From: an uncultured Bacteroides sp.
Lineage (GTDB): Bacteria; Bacteroidota; Bacteroidia; Bacteroidales; Bacteroidaceae
Direction: 5' to 3'
DNA: 64,000 bases
Assembly (NCBI GenBank): GCA_949289295.1
Contig: CASENM010000018.1
Coordinates: 95,019 to 159,018, forward strand
Below are positions 46,876 through 56,247 of the stretch, in pieces. The notes beneath the pieces were generated by a model. It did not search any database and was not told the origin of the DNA. It worked only from the letters and a program-made list of their open reading frames with translations. The first letter of the stretch is position 1, and each line of letters begins with the position of its first letter. Made by a program: the position numbers and the translations under genes.

Positions 46876-46912
46876 TCAAATGACCGCATCCGATGATACA
46901 ATCATGAAGTTA

Positions 46913-48490
46913 TCATTTCTTAATGTTGGCTTCTTCCAGCCCATAGTGTTTCTTCGAATCTTCTGAACGCAACATCACAGAAATAATGATGGCACACACG
47001 CCGAACAGAGAGAAAATAGCCATCGGCACAGTATAATCATAGCCGATGATATTTCCGGCTGTATCGCGCAGCGTAGCAAAACGGTCGATAACCCAGCCTA
47101 TCAGCCAAGGCACTGCCATCAGTCCGATATTTTGTATATAGAAGATAATGGCATAGGCCGAACCCAACTGTTTCAGCGGTATGATTTTCGGAACAGAAGG
47201 CCACATGGCACTCGGCACCAAAGAAAAGGCAATGCCAAGCACAATCATCACAACCACTGCAAACCACCAATAGTTCATCACCGGCATAGTAAACAAAACG
47301 TGCACTACAGTCAGCATGGCAGAACCGATTACCATCAAAGTGGCCCCTTTCCCGATACGGTCATACAGCGAGCCGAACACCGGAGTCAACAAGATTGTCC
47401 CGAAAGGCAACAATGCAGGAATCAGCCCGGCGAACGATTCAGGCACTCCGTATTTATAAATCATCAGCTTGGTGGCGAATTTCAAGAACGGGAAAACCCC
47501 GGCATAAAATATCAGACAAAGAAGAGCAATCAGCCAGAAACCGCGGCTGCCAAAAATCTGACCCAAGTCGGACATCTTGAAGCCTTCTTCTTCTTTCTCA
47601 CCAGCTTCCTGGCGTACGGCAACCGCCGAAATGTCTTCCTTCCGGTCCATCACACAATAAGCCATATACGACACGAAACCGACGCACAAAGCGATTGCCC
47701 CGAACAATACAGGATAAGAAACGGCTCCCATCCACCGCGCAACCGGCAGACTGACCCCCAAAGCTATAGCCGTACCGATACGGGCCATGGCCACCTGCAG
47801 CCCCATGGCCAACGCAAGCTCTTTACCCTCAAACCATTTCACGATTATTTTTGATACGGTAATGCCCGTAATCTCCGCCCCCATACCGAATATGGAGAAG
47901 CCCAATGCCGCCAAAGCTACCTGCATGTCCATGCCAAACAGCTGGGCAGCCCCGAAATCAGTGACCAGCGCATACCATTTCACCAGTGCACCTGCAAGCA
48001 TCAGTCCACACGACATGATTCCTGTGAAACGAATGCCCATCTTGTCCAATATCAGCCCTCCGAAAAACAGCATCAGCAGGAAAACGTTAATCATACCGTA
48101 CGCTCCTGAAAAGAAACCATATTCCGTACTCGACCAGCCTTCGCCTCCAGCCACCGCACTGACAGTCTTCTCTACCGCATCCTGCGATGTTTCAACCTGT
48201 TCCAAATACTGAAGTTGCATTCCCGCCTCCAACTTATCAACTGTCAGTTCGGGTTCGGAAAGTGAATTAGCCGCAGCAAACAGTTTCACCCTGGCTACCA
48301 AAGAATCGGCAGACATGGATGTGTTGTCCGTAAAATAAACCACTTTACCTTTCGTAGTCAACAAATTTTCCAAGGGAGACATTACATCTGTCAGAAAATA
48401 GGCGCACATCATCGTAAACGAGACTATCAGCAAGGCTGTCCAACGCGCCGTTTTTGAATCGCTCAATCTTTTTTGAATATGTTCTTTCAT
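46913..48490 (-). CDS. MFS transporter with large periplasmic insertion
   Basis: A 525-residue major facilitator with about 12 membrane segments. Between segment 1 (about 16-36) and segment 2 (about 122-146) lies an unusual loop of about 80 residues (41-119), partly helical and Glu-rich. The rest is ordinary for the oxalate/formate or sugar-phosphate-like branches; the substrate is unknown. It has its own promoter. Confidence 0.87.
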   Translation of the reverse strand: MKEHIQKRLSDSKTARWTALLIVSFTMMCAYFLTDVMSPLENLLTTKGKVVYFTDNTSMSADSLVARVKLFAAANSLSEPELTVDKLEAGMQLQYLEQVETSQDAVEKTVSAVAGGEGWSSTEYGFFSGAYGMINVFLLMLFFGGLILDKMGIRFTGIMSCGLMLAGALVKWYALVTDFGAAQLFGMDMQVALAALGFSIFGMGAEITGITVSKIIVKWFEGKELALAMGLQVAMARIGTAIALGVSLPVARWMGAVSYPVLFGAIALCVGFVSYMAYCVMDRKEDISAVAVRQEAGEKEEEGFKMSDLGQIFGSRGFWLIALLCLIFYAGVFPFLKFATKLMIYKYGVPESFAGLIPALLPFGTILLTPVFGSLYDRIGKGATLMVIGSAMLTVVHVLFTMPVMNYWWFAVVVMIVLGIAFSLVPSAMWPSVPKIIPLKQLGSAYAIIFYIQNIGLMAVPWLIGWVIDRFATLRDTAGNIIGYDYTVPMAIFSLFGVCAIIISVMLRSEDSKKHYGLEEANIKK

Positions 48491-48535
48491 CTTTTAATTT
48501 TATTATAGATTTAATATTTATCTGCAAAAAACGTA

Positions 48536-48543
48536 CAAAGGTA
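48536..48543 (-). promoter_or_regulatory. Promoter -7 octamer for the MFS gene
   Basis: The minus strand reads TACCTTTG, 45 nt before the MFS start; the divergent octamer of the next gene lies 43 nt away. Confidence 0.55.
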
Positions 48544-48586
48544 ATAATTTTTCCGACCTTTTTCTTTCTAACCTCAAATTTAGTTC

Positions 48587-48594
48587 TAACTTTG
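48587..48594 (+). promoter_or_regulatory. Promoter -7 octamer for the DUF3332 gene
   Basis: TAACTTTG, 59 nt before ATG 48654. Confidence 0.5.
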
Positions 48595-48653
48595 TAGGCA
48601 TTATAGACAAGACATTGAACAGACTTATAACTTAATTTAAAATTTCAACGCGT

Positions 48654-49211
48654 ATGAAAACATCGAAAATGACAATTCTGTGCGCTGTTCTATGCGGAAG
48701 TCTGATGTGTTCTTCTTGCATCGGCTCTTTCGGACTATGGAACAACTTAAAAGATTGGAACCAAGGAATCGGTCACAAATTCGTGAACGAAATCGTATTT
48801 TTAGCATTCCATATCATCCCTGTATATGAAGTGGCCTACTTTGCCGACATCCTGGTATTGAACTCTATCGAATTCTGGTCCGGCTCCAATCCGTTGGCCG
48901 ATGTAGGCAACATAAAGACAGTGAAAGGAGAAGACGGCGAATATATGGTACGCACCAACGAAGACGGATATACCATCACAAAAGTCGGCGAAGAAGACAG
49001 ACCGTTGAATCTGGTTTACAATCAAGACAACCGCACCTGGAATGCAGTAACAGCCGAAGGACAAAACTTTGAGCTCATCACTATGAACGAAGACGGAACC
49101 ATTACGTTCAAACAGGCAGACGGCACTCCGTTGACGGTTTCTCCGGATTTGCAGGGTGTAGCCGCCGCACGGGCAGCCAATGGACAATCCTTGTTCCTTG
49201 CAGCAAGATAA
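48654..49211 (+). CDS. DUF3332 family lipoprotein
   Basis: A 185-residue protein with a lipoprotein-like signal (MCSSC, Cys22), a hydrophobic stretch at about 45-70 and a C-terminal beta-rich half with repeated (N/E)EDG turns. GSFGLWNNLKDWNQGIGHKFVNEIVF is the family block. Function unknown. It has its own promoter and terminator, so it is transcribed alone. Confidence 0.88.
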   Translation: MKTSKMTILCAVLCGSLMCSSCIGSFGLWNNLKDWNQGIGHKFVNEIVFLAFHIIPVYEVAYFADILVLNSIEFWSGSNPLADVGNIKTVKGEDGEYMVRTNEDGYTITKVGEEDRPLNLVYNQDNRTWNAVTAEGQNFELITMNEDGTITFKQADGTPLTVSPDLQGVAAARAANGQSLFLAAR

Positions 49212-49228
49212 CATCTCCATCCAAACAT

Positions 49229-49283
49229 AAAGGGCACGCACCAACCGACAGTCTTAATCCGACTCGGTTGCGGCGTGCCCTTT
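49229..49283. terminator. Bidirectional terminator between DUF3332 and permease genes
   Basis: Arms of 20 nt (49229-49248 and 49264-49283) beginning AAAGGGCACGC match at 18 of 20 positions around a 15-nt loop, with A- and T-rich ends, between convergent genes. Confidence 0.8.
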
Positions 49284-49308
49284 CTAGCAAACTTGCTCCC
49301 CTCAAAGC

Positions 49309-50640
49309 CTAATCTTCAATACGAATAAGAAGATTCGACAAGATAGCCGTCAAACCTCCGGTTGTAATCCCGGACGAGAATATATTCCGGACAGTTTCAG
49401 GCAATTGTCCGAGTATTTCGGGCACCAGCTCCACACTGAGCCCGAAAGAAAAACTCAAAGCCATGACAAGTGTAGCTTTACGGTCAATCTTTTGTGCAGA
49501 AATAATCCGTATGCCTGCAGCAGCTACAGTTCCGAACATCAGCAGGGTAGCCCCACCCAATACGGGCTCAGGCATCAAAGAAAACACAAGCCCCACAGCC
49601 GGGAACAATCCGAGCAGGATAAGGAAACCGGCAATGAAATAGCCTACATAACGGCTCGCTACCCCGGTAAGCTGTATCATCCCGTTATTTTGGGCAAAAA
49701 TAGAATTAGGGAACGAATTGAGCATACCGGCTACCATAGAATTGAATCCGTCAGCAAGAATGCCTCCCGATGCACGCTTTACAAACGTCTCACCTTCCAC
49801 CGGCTCGCCGGATATTAAAGAATTGGCCGTAATGTCACCGTATGCCTCAATCGCTGTAATCAGATACACAAGACCCAAGCCTATGATTGCCGAAATGTCG
49901 AACGAAATGCCATAACGGAAAGGAATCGGTATATTCATGCCACCATAATTCTGCACAGCGGAGAAGTCAACCATACCCAGTGTCCACGCCAATACATATC
50001 CGACAACAAGACCTATAACAATTGAACTCATCCTCAGATATCTGTTCGAGCTGCGGTTAAATATGACAATCAATACGAGCACCAACGCAGCAAGACCCAC
50101 ATGATGGAATGCACCGAATGTACCGTCAGCTTGAGCCGACACTCCTCCGCCACAAGCGGTAATGCCTACACGTATCAGACTCATTCCTATTAAAGTGACC
50201 ACAATACCCGAAACCAGCGGGGTTATTATCTTCCGCGTATAACGCAATACCCTGCTGATCAACATCTCGACAGTTGAAGCTGCTATACAGGCCCCAAATA
50301 TCGTGGAAAGTCCTCCTGTAAGTCCGGCAGAAATAATCGGACCGATAAATGAGAAACTTGTTCCCTGTATGCAAAGCAAGCCACACCCCACGGGCCCCAG
50401 ACGTCGGCATTGTATGAAAGTGGAAAGCCCGGATGCGAAAAGAGCCATCGACACCAGAAAGCCAGTAGTTTCAAGGTCAAGTTTCAAAGCACCCGAAATA
50501 ATCAGAGGAGGGGTAATGATAGCCACAAAAATGGCCAGAAGATGCTGTAATGCGGCAAAAATAGTGTCTTTCAATGGCGGCCTGTCGTTCAATCCGTAAA
50601 TCAGACCGTCATTTCTATATCCCGATTCATTCCGTCTCAT
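49309..50640 (-). CDS. NCS2 family xanthine/uracil permease
   Basis: A 443-residue nucleobase:cation symporter-2 with 12-14 membrane segments. The motif SNSIFAQNNGMIQLTGVASRYVG and the conserved ITAIEAYGD are typical of the xanthine/urate branch. It begins 7 nt after xpt, which points to xanthine as substrate. The start is at MRRNESGY; the frame continues 16 codons upstream into xpt. Confidence 0.92.
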   Translation of the reverse strand: MRRNESGYRNDGLIYGLNDRPPLKDTIFAALQHLLAIFVAIITPPLIISGALKLDLETTGFLVSMALFASGLSTFIQCRRLGPVGCGLLCIQGTSFSFIGPIISAGLTGGLSTIFGACIAASTVEMLISRVLRYTRKIITPLVSGIVVTLIGMSLIRVGITACGGGVSAQADGTFGAFHHVGLAALVLVLIVIFNRSSNRYLRMSSIVIGLVVGYVLAWTLGMVDFSAVQNYGGMNIPIPFRYGISFDISAIIGLGLVYLITAIEAYGDITANSLISGEPVEGETFVKRASGGILADGFNSMVAGMLNSFPNSIFAQNNGMIQLTGVASRYVGYFIAGFLILLGLFPAVGLVFSLMPEPVLGGATLLMFGTVAAAGIRIISAQKIDRKATLVMALSFSFGLSVELVPEILGQLPETVRNIFSSGITTGGLTAILSNLLIRIED

Positions 50641-50647
50641 ATAATTA

Positions 50648-51217
50648 TCACTCCACAAGTTTAATCTGACAATTATCCAGACTTTCAACGATTGCCAACG
50701 ACTCTACATGAATACCCAGACCGCGCAAATAATCGCCCCCATGCTGAAACGCCTTCTCAATCAGGAAACCCATCCCGACAAGTTCTGCGCCAGCCTGGCT
50801 GACCAAATCGATAATACCTTTCGCCGCATTTCCATTAGCCAGAAAATCATCGACAAACAAGACCTTGTCACCCGGACAAAGATAGTCTTTGCTGACGCAA
50901 ACAGTATATGTAGTACCTTTAGTAAATGAATATACACTGGTTACAAGCATGTTTTCCATTGTAGAAGGCTTTTTCTTTTTAGCGAATACTACCGGAAGCT
51001 CCAACAAATACCCCACCATAATTGCCGGTGCAATGCCACTTGCCTCCACGGTCAACACTTTATTGATATCTGTACCTGCAAAACGACGCACAAACTCAAC
51101 TGCCATTGACTTCATCAGTATCGGATCCATCTGATGATTTATAAAATTGTCCACTTTGAGGATTCCTCCCTCGAAACATTTTCCGTCACGTAAAATTCTA
51201 TCTTTTAATGCTTTCAT
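50648..51217 (-). CDS. xpt: Xanthine phosphoribosyltransferase
   Basis: A 189-residue type I PRTase making XMP from xanthine and PRPP. The PRPP loop [18 protein letters not shown] and the N-terminal [13 protein letters not shown] are characteristic. It is cotranscribed with the NCS2 permease as a salvage operon. I looked for a purine riboswitch in its leader and saw none. Confidence 0.95.
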   Translation of the reverse strand: MKALKDRILRDGKCFEGGILKVDNFINHQMDPILMKSMAVEFVRRFAGTDINKVLTVEASGIAPAIMVGYLLELPVVFAKKKKPSTMENMLVTSVYSFTKGTTYTVCVSKDYLCPGDKVLFVDDFLANGNAAKGIIDLVSQAGAELVGMGFLIEKAFQHGGDYLRGLGIHVESLAIVESLDNCQIKLVE

Positions 51218-51259
51218 ACTGAACTAATAAAATACAGACCGTTTTTGTAGATCAAGAGA

Positions 51260-51267
51260 CAAAGTTA
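51260..51267 (-). promoter_or_regulatory. Promoter -7 octamer for xpt-permease
   Basis: The minus strand reads TAACTTTG, 42 nt before the xpt start. Confidence 0.6.
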
Positions 51268-51297
51268 AAAGTTTTTCTTCAAAAACAGGATAAAAAG

Positions 51298-51454
51298 AGG
51301 CTGTCTCAGATTGAAACTTGCTGTCAAAGAGAATGTCATTCAAAGCGAAGAAACAACGTTCAACAAAGTTGATCTCGTCATCAGGATATTTCCAAGATTC
51401 CTCACTACACCCAAAATGACAAAACGAAAGTCAAACTTCAATTTAAGACAACCT
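51298..51454. repeat. Inverted-repeat element with GGCTGTCTC end
   Basis: Outer arms of 23 nt (51298-51320, AGGCTGTCTCAGATTGAAAC; 51432-51454) match at 18 of 23 positions. All five differences are transitions, four of which give G-U pairs in a minus-strand transcript. The interior has GTCATTC...CGAAG near 51335 and an inverse ATGAC at 51415. Non-coding. Confidence 0.7.
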
Positions 51455-51488
51455 ACATACAGCTTCCTTTCAAGCAAGATACCAACAG

Positions 51489-52130
51489 CTATTTCCTCTT
51501 AAGTTTCTCACGCACCACTTCAACCACGGCCGGCAAAATGGATATAAAAATAATGGCAACCAACAGAAGTTTAAGATTCCTTTGCACGAAAGGCAGATCA
51601 CCGAAGAAATATCCCGCATAACAAAACAAAGCAACCCAAGCTATGGCACCTATCAAGTTATACAGCATAAAATAGTAATAGTGCATTTTTCCCATTCCGG
51701 CCACAAAAGGGGCAAACGTACGCACAATCGGCACAAAACGTGCTATAATAATGGTTTTCCCTCCATACTTTTTAAAGAAATCGTGAGTCTTATCCAGATA
51801 ACTCTGCTTGAATACTTTCGAGGAAGGATTGCTAAAAAGCTTTTTCCCGAAAAAGTGACCAATCATATAATTACATGAGTCACCAAGCACAGCAGCGACA
51901 AATACAATCAGCACCAGTACATTCACCTCCAAAGGCATATCGGGCAAAGCACAAATGGCACCACACACAAAAAGCAGCGAATCGCCCGGCAGAAAAGGAG
52001 TGACAACCAAACCTGTCTCACAAAAAATAATAAGAAACAGAATAGCATAAGTCCACAAATGATAATCCTGCACTATTGCAATCATGTGCTGATCAATATG
52101 GAGAATAAAATCAATGATAAAGTCCATCAA
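51489..52130 (-). CDS. DedA family membrane protein
   Basis: A 213-residue DedA/VTT-domain protein with five or six hydrophobic segments. It has [19 protein letters not shown], the re-entrant loop block [27 protein letters not shown], and a basic C-terminus. Family members act in lipid flipping, notably recycling of undecaprenyl phosphate or phospholipid. It appears monocistronic. Confidence 0.93.
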   Translation of the reverse strand: MMDFIIDFILHIDQHMIAIVQDYHLWTYAILFLIIFCETGLVVTPFLPGDSLLFVCGAICALPDMPLEVNVLVLIVFVAAVLGDSCNYMIGHFFGKKLFSNPSSKVFKQSYLDKTHDFFKKYGGKTIIIARFVPIVRTFAPFVAGMGKMHYYYFMLYNLIGAIAWVALFCYAGYFFGDLPFVQRNLKLLLVAIIFISILPAVVEVVREKLKRK

Positions 52131-52149
52131 AACTAAGAATTAGTTGCAG

Positions 52150-52227
52150 AAGCTGTTCGATTAAAAACAAAAAATAGAGGGCATTGAAAAATTTGTATTT
52201 TTCATGTCCTCTATTTAAGAACAGCTT
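52150..52227. repeat. Long nested hairpin between TPR and DedA genes
   Basis: The outer arms AAGCTGTTC (52150-52158) and GAACAGCTT (52219-52227) and inner arms AAATAGAGG (52172-52180) and CCTCTATTT (52208-52216) continue into GAAAAAT/ATTTTTC around a short loop. The GCTGTTC ends recall the GGCTGTCTC elements. It probably ends the TonB-motor operon. Confidence 0.75.
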
Positions 52228-52272
52228 TTGCCGTGTTAAAATTATGAATATGAAATAGAAAAATAAATTTCC

Positions 52273-53763
52273 TTATTGCAGATTCTCAATTCCTTCCAAC
52301 GCTTGCTTAGCCGTAGCATTTTCGGGATCGATAGCTAATATCTTATTCCAATATTCTGTTGAGGTATCATATTCCATCTTCAAGAAATAATAATAACCCA
52401 AATAACTTTCACATTCGATGAGCACTGACTTGGAAGCTTTCGGATTGTCCACAAGCACTTCAAGTGCCTTTTCATAATAAGGTTTTGCCAATCCTAAAGT
52501 GGTTTCCGGGTCGAGCATAGCATTTGTACGAGCACGCCAGAAATATCCAAGATAATTGTCAGGTACACGCTGGGAAACCTGTGCAAAGATAGTATCAGCT
52601 TCTGCAAGATATGCTTTTTTCTGGATTGTATCAACAGCAGCCACAGTCGCATTCATCGATGAATCTGCAGGAGCCGTCAAAGAACCAGCTGCCATATAAT
52701 ACAGACGACCGAACAAGAACAAATCACTCACGTCTTCCTGACCACCCTTCAAACCGTCCAGATAATGCTGATACATACGGATTGCATTCGGATAATCCTG
52801 CCACTTTTCATAAGCCTGAGAAGCCTCCTTGGCAATTTCGGGATGTTCATTCTCCTTATCAGCAGCAAGAGCCTTATCAAATTCTGCTATAGACAAATCC
52901 TTATCTCCATGCAAAAGATACAGACGGGCACGATACAGGAAATCAAGATAAACGTAATCAGGATTATCCGGATCCTGGAAGAAAATATCAGCGGCCTTCA
53001 AACCTTCATCATAATTCTTCAACTCATAAAGGTTGTACATTTTCAGACGGCGCAACAGATGGTTTTCAGGATCCAATGACATACCTTTATCTGTCATTGC
53101 CAGCGACTGGTCATAATTTTTGTTCAGATAAAGCAACATGGCATAACGACCGTAATCGGACTTTTCAGGTTGCCCTTTCGCCATAAACTCGTCGTATGCT
53201 TCTTTTGCCTTACTATATGTACCCATCTGATAATATGCAACCGCAAGCTCACGGTCCACATTAATTTCTTCAGGATGTTTAGCTTTCAGTTCCAACAGCT
53301 TGTCCACTGACAACTGAGGATTAACACCTATATATGCACGAGCGTATTTATAATATGCCTCGAAACAATCTTTATCAAACAAGATGGCTTGTTCATAGTA
53401 ACCGCAAGCTGTTCCTACATTATCTTCAGCCAAAGCCACGTCACCGGCAAACATACAGGCATCAGAAGATTTGGAATTTACTTTCAATGCACGCTCAGCA
53501 TATTCCTTGGCCTCGCTTACTTTTTTTTCTTTAAGATATGCATTACCGATGGCAATCAACAATGAAATGTTTTTCTTGTTCTTACCTTTAGCCAGATCAT
53601 CGAAAGCATCGGCTGCAGCGGTAGGATTATCCTTGATTGTTGCTGCAATAGCCTCAACTTGCTGAGACAAATCTGATGCCAGAGGTTCCTGAGCCTGCAA
53701 GGAAGCAGACAACAACAGGCTGCAACAAAATACACCAACAAATATCTTATTTTTCTTAATCAT
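52273..53763 (-). CDS. Periplasmic TPR-repeat protein of the second TonB motor operon
   Basis: A 496-residue exported protein (signal peptide 1-24, LQA|QEP) made of tetratricopeptide repeats over nearly its whole length (for example AYLKEKKVSEAKEYAERAL and ACGYYEQAILFDKDCFEAYYKYA), so a protein-binding scaffold. It is the last gene of exbB-exbD-exbD-tonB-pstS-like-TPR, 16 nt after the PstS-like gene. I infer a structural or regulatory partner of the motor. Confidence 0.88.
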   Translation of the reverse strand: MIKKNKIFVGVFCCSLLLSASLQAQEPLASDLSQQVEAIAATIKDNPTAAADAFDDLAKGKNKKNISLLIAIGNAYLKEKKVSEAKEYAERALKVNSKSSDACMFAGDVALAEDNVGTACGYYEQAILFDKDCFEAYYKYARAYIGVNPQLSVDKLLELKAKHPEEINVDRELAVAYYQMGTYSKAKEAYDEFMAKGQPEKSDYGRYAMLLYLNKNYDQSLAMTDKGMSLDPENHLLRRLKMYNLYELKNYDEGLKAADIFFQDPDNPDYVYLDFLYRARLYLLHGDKDLSIAEFDKALAADKENEHPEIAKEASQAYEKWQDYPNAIRMYQHYLDGLKGGQEDVSDLFLFGRLYYMAAGSLTAPADSSMNATVAAVDTIQKKAYLAEADTIFAQVSQRVPDNYLGYFWRARTNAMLDPETTLGLAKPYYEKALEVLVDNPKASKSVLIECESYLGYYYFLKMEYDTSTEYWNKILAIDPENATAKQALEGIENLQ

Positions 53764-53779
53764 ATTCTAAATAATTAAA

Positions 53780-54715
53780 TTAAAATTCATCTTTTACATT
53801 GACAAGACGGACCGGCTGAGTGGCCGGCACAATGCCTGATTTCAGTATGATACGCTGCCCCCTGTCACCGGTCAAGAAAGTCATCAAACCGGTCGGAAGT
53901 CCCATACGCGGATCATTTACCAGAATATAGACAACGTGTGTCAAAGGATATTCTCTCAGAGCCAAATACGCTTGATAAGGCTTATAGCTGTTTGCAACTG
54001 TCGCATGACCAGAATTGCTCACGGCCATCACTCTGACCGACTCATTGAATGAAAGCCGAGTAGTATCCGACTTGTTACCAACCCAGTTAGCTCCGATTAC
54101 ACCTAACGCTGCAGGTGTCTTTGTCACGTGATTAATCACTTCTTCATTCGTCTTCAAAGCGGTTAATGTAGAAGCCAGTTCACCACCGTCACAAATAGAA
54201 TCAATCGCATAATGAATCAATCCGGAATTGGGATTATCAAATACGACCTGGATCTTACCCAGTTTGGATTTCGGATTCAACTCCTTCCAATCCGTAATTT
54301 CCCCAAGCAATATCTTCCGGAACTGTCCCACGGTCAGCAACGAATCCGTGTTTTCAAGATTCGTAATCAATGCTATTCCGCTCACAGCCATCGGTATTGA
54401 CTCCGGGAAAAATTTACGTGCATGAAAAGATGCAAGTTCCTTATCTGTCAACCGACGGTTTGCTATCACCAGCCGGACACTATCTTTCAGCAAAAGATTG
54501 ATAGCCTCCACCTCACTGCAATAGATAGGAGTCACTTCCGCCTCAGGCATCAGAGCCCGATAAACCTGCAGCTCCTCCTCCATAATTGGCTTGAATGAAT
54601 CGTCTACAGCGATTTTGATAGACCCGGAATACAGCGTTTCACCGTCACCTTTTTTCTCCTGACATGAAGCCATCAACAGCAGAAAAACGGAACAGAAAAA
54701 AAACAGTCTTTTCAT
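53780..54715 (-). CDS. PstS-like substrate-binding lipoprotein
   Basis: A 311-residue lipoprotein (lipobox MASC) with the PstS-like type II periplasmic-binding fold: IKIAVDDSFKPIMEEELQVY at the N-terminus, LVIANRRLTDKE, GEITDWKELNP, and FDNPNSGLIHY for ligand contact. PstS proteins bind phosphate, but no pstCAB permease is encoded near. It lies between tonB and the TPR gene. A sensor or accessory role in the TonB motor complex is therefore as likely as phosphate uptake (inference). Confidence 0.85.
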   Translation of the reverse strand: MKRLFFFCSVFLLLMASCQEKKGDGETLYSGSIKIAVDDSFKPIMEEELQVYRALMPEAEVTPIYCSEVEAINLLLKDSVRLVIANRRLTDKELASFHARKFFPESIPMAVSGIALITNLENTDSLLTVGQFRKILLGEITDWKELNPKSKLGKIQVVFDNPNSGLIHYAIDSICDGGELASTLTALKTNEEVINHVTKTPAALGVIGANWVGNKSDTTRLSFNESVRVMAVSNSGHATVANSYKPYQAYLALREYPLTHVVYILVNDPRMGLPTGLMTFLTGDRGQRIILKSGIVPATQPVRLVNVKDEF

Positions 54716-54736
54716 ACACGTAAACTAAAGCTAAAA

Positions 54737-55552
54737 TTACTGCAATTTAAATTGAATCGGCAAAGTGTAGTATACAGGCACATTACGTCCGTTCTGCTTG
54801 CCAGGAATCCACTGCGGCAAAGTACTTACCACACGGATAGCTTCCTTATCGCAATACGGGTCGAGTGAACGAAGCACGGTAATGTCTTTCACTTCACCTG
54901 TTGCAGAAACGACGAAACGCAAGATTACACGTCCCTGGATACCATTTTCCTGTGCAATTGTCGGATAACGCAAATTCTTTGCGATATACTTCAACAATTC
55001 CACCTGGCCGCCCGGGAACTGCGGCATCTGCTCTACCATTGTATACGGTTTCTCTTCTTCTTGCGGAGCTTGGGTAATCACTTCCTGAAGGTCGGCAATA
55101 TCCGCACCGTCCAGTTCGTTGTTACCTTTCACATCGGCAATAGAAATCTGTACTTTCGATTCAGTCAGCTCATCCTGACTCTTCAGCTCATCTTCGTCAC
55201 TTACTTCCTCATCTTTCTTGATGACCGGAGCAGTAAACTTGATGGTACTCTTGAGCTGGGGAGGAGGAGCAATCTGCTCAACCGGCTTCACCAGTTCTTC
55301 CTGTTTTACTTCCGGCTCTTCCAACTGAGAAAGCTGGGTTACTTCCAGCATTTCCTCTTCTTTTTCAGGAATAGCCATCTGAATCAGGCGCGGGAGGTAG
55401 AAGCCTACCGCAGCTACCACAATCACAATAATTATAGCAGCCAGCTGTCGTCTTCCAAAATCACGGCGCAACTTATACGCACCATATGCTTTGTTTTTAT
55501 CTTTGAAAATGAGTTCACACCATTCCAAAGAAATCAAATCTATTTTTGCCAT
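54737..55552 (-). CDS. TonB energy transducer (second cluster)
   Basis: A 271-residue TonB: a cytoplasmic segment with LEWCELIFKDKNKAYGAYKLR typical of Bacteroidetes TonB, a membrane anchor (about 37-58), a Glu/Pro-rich spacer and a C-terminal TonB domain (about 185-271; GRVILRFVVSATGEVKDITVLRS). It couples the ExbBD proton motor to outer-membrane receptors. Its neighbours are exbD (28 nt) and the PstS-like gene (21 nt). Confidence 0.94.
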   Translation of the reverse strand: MAKIDLISLEWCELIFKDKNKAYGAYKLRRDFGRRQLAAIIIVIVVAAVGFYLPRLIQMAIPEKEEEMLEVTQLSQLEEPEVKQEELVKPVEQIAPPPQLKSTIKFTAPVIKKDEEVSDEDELKSQDELTESKVQISIADVKGNNELDGADIADLQEVITQAPQEEEKPYTMVEQMPQFPGGQVELLKYIAKNLRYPTIAQENGIQGRVILRFVVSATGEVKDITVLRSLDPYCDKEAIRVVSTLPQWIPGKQNGRNVPVYYTLPIQFKLQ

Positions 55553-55580
55553 ATATTTTCTTTTTTAGGTGTTACACATT

Positions 55581-56234
55581 TCAACTTACAGCTTCACTAC
55601 TTAACTGACCCTTAGATTTGTAATTGTCAATCAAGAACTGGTCACCTTCCGTAATGTCAACAATCACATACTTACCGATACTGCAAATCTGCATTTCATC
55701 CAATGCGTCAATCAGATTCTTGTAAGTAGACTTGTCGGTTGCCTTGATAATCACCGTCGGTGTATTCTTGGCCGCCTTTACTTCGGAAACCTGCTCCTTA
55801 TACTCATCTTCGGTTATCTCCAGATTAGCCTTCTTAAGCTTCAACTCTTCCACTTTCTTCACTGCATCGTAGTTCTTGCGCAGCAAGATTTTACGAATAC
55901 CGTCGGCAGTGTAAGTAGTTTCTTTCAAAGAAGTATAATCTTCATAATTAGGTTCGCCTTCATAATAATAAAGTTTATTATCTGCATCGAGCAGCAACGT
56001 AATGGCCTGAGAGGCCTTTACCTTGTTCTGCTGGTCTTCAGTAATATTCTCATCATTGGTAGGCATACTAATTTCCATTGTTTGAGGCTTGCTCAAAGAG
56101 GTACACAGCATAAAGAAAGTGATCAGAAGCATGTTCATATCCACCATCGGCGTAAAGTCGACGCGGACAGCCATTTTTTTCTGCTTGGATCCTTTTCCTT
56201 TTCTGCCTCCACCATTATCTTGTACTTCTGCCAT
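55581..56234 (-). CDS. ExbD/TolR family protein, second of two
   Basis: A 217-residue ExbD with an N-terminal basic stretch, a membrane segment carrying the Asp of MVDMNMLLITFFML and an unusually long periplasmic domain containing a Lys/Glu-rich helical insert (about 100-150). Longer than the usual 140 residues. It lies 13 nt after the first exbD. Confidence 0.91.
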   Translation of the reverse strand: MAEVQDNGGGRKGKGSKQKKMAVRVDFTPMVDMNMLLITFFMLCTSLSKPQTMEISMPTNDENITEDQQNKVKASQAITLLLDADNKLYYYEGEPNYEDYTSLKETTYTADGIRKILLRKNYDAVKKVEELKLKKANLEITEDEYKEQVSEVKAAKNTPTVIIKATDKSTYKNLIDALDEMQICSIGKYVIVDITEGDQFLIDNYKSKGQLSSEAVS

Positions 56235-56247
56235 ATTTTCTCCTTAT

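Noticed and set aside
53780-54715. Part of a phosphate ABC transporter operon
   Set aside because: No pstC, pstA, pstB or phoU gene lies in the window next to it; the neighbours are TonB motor genes.
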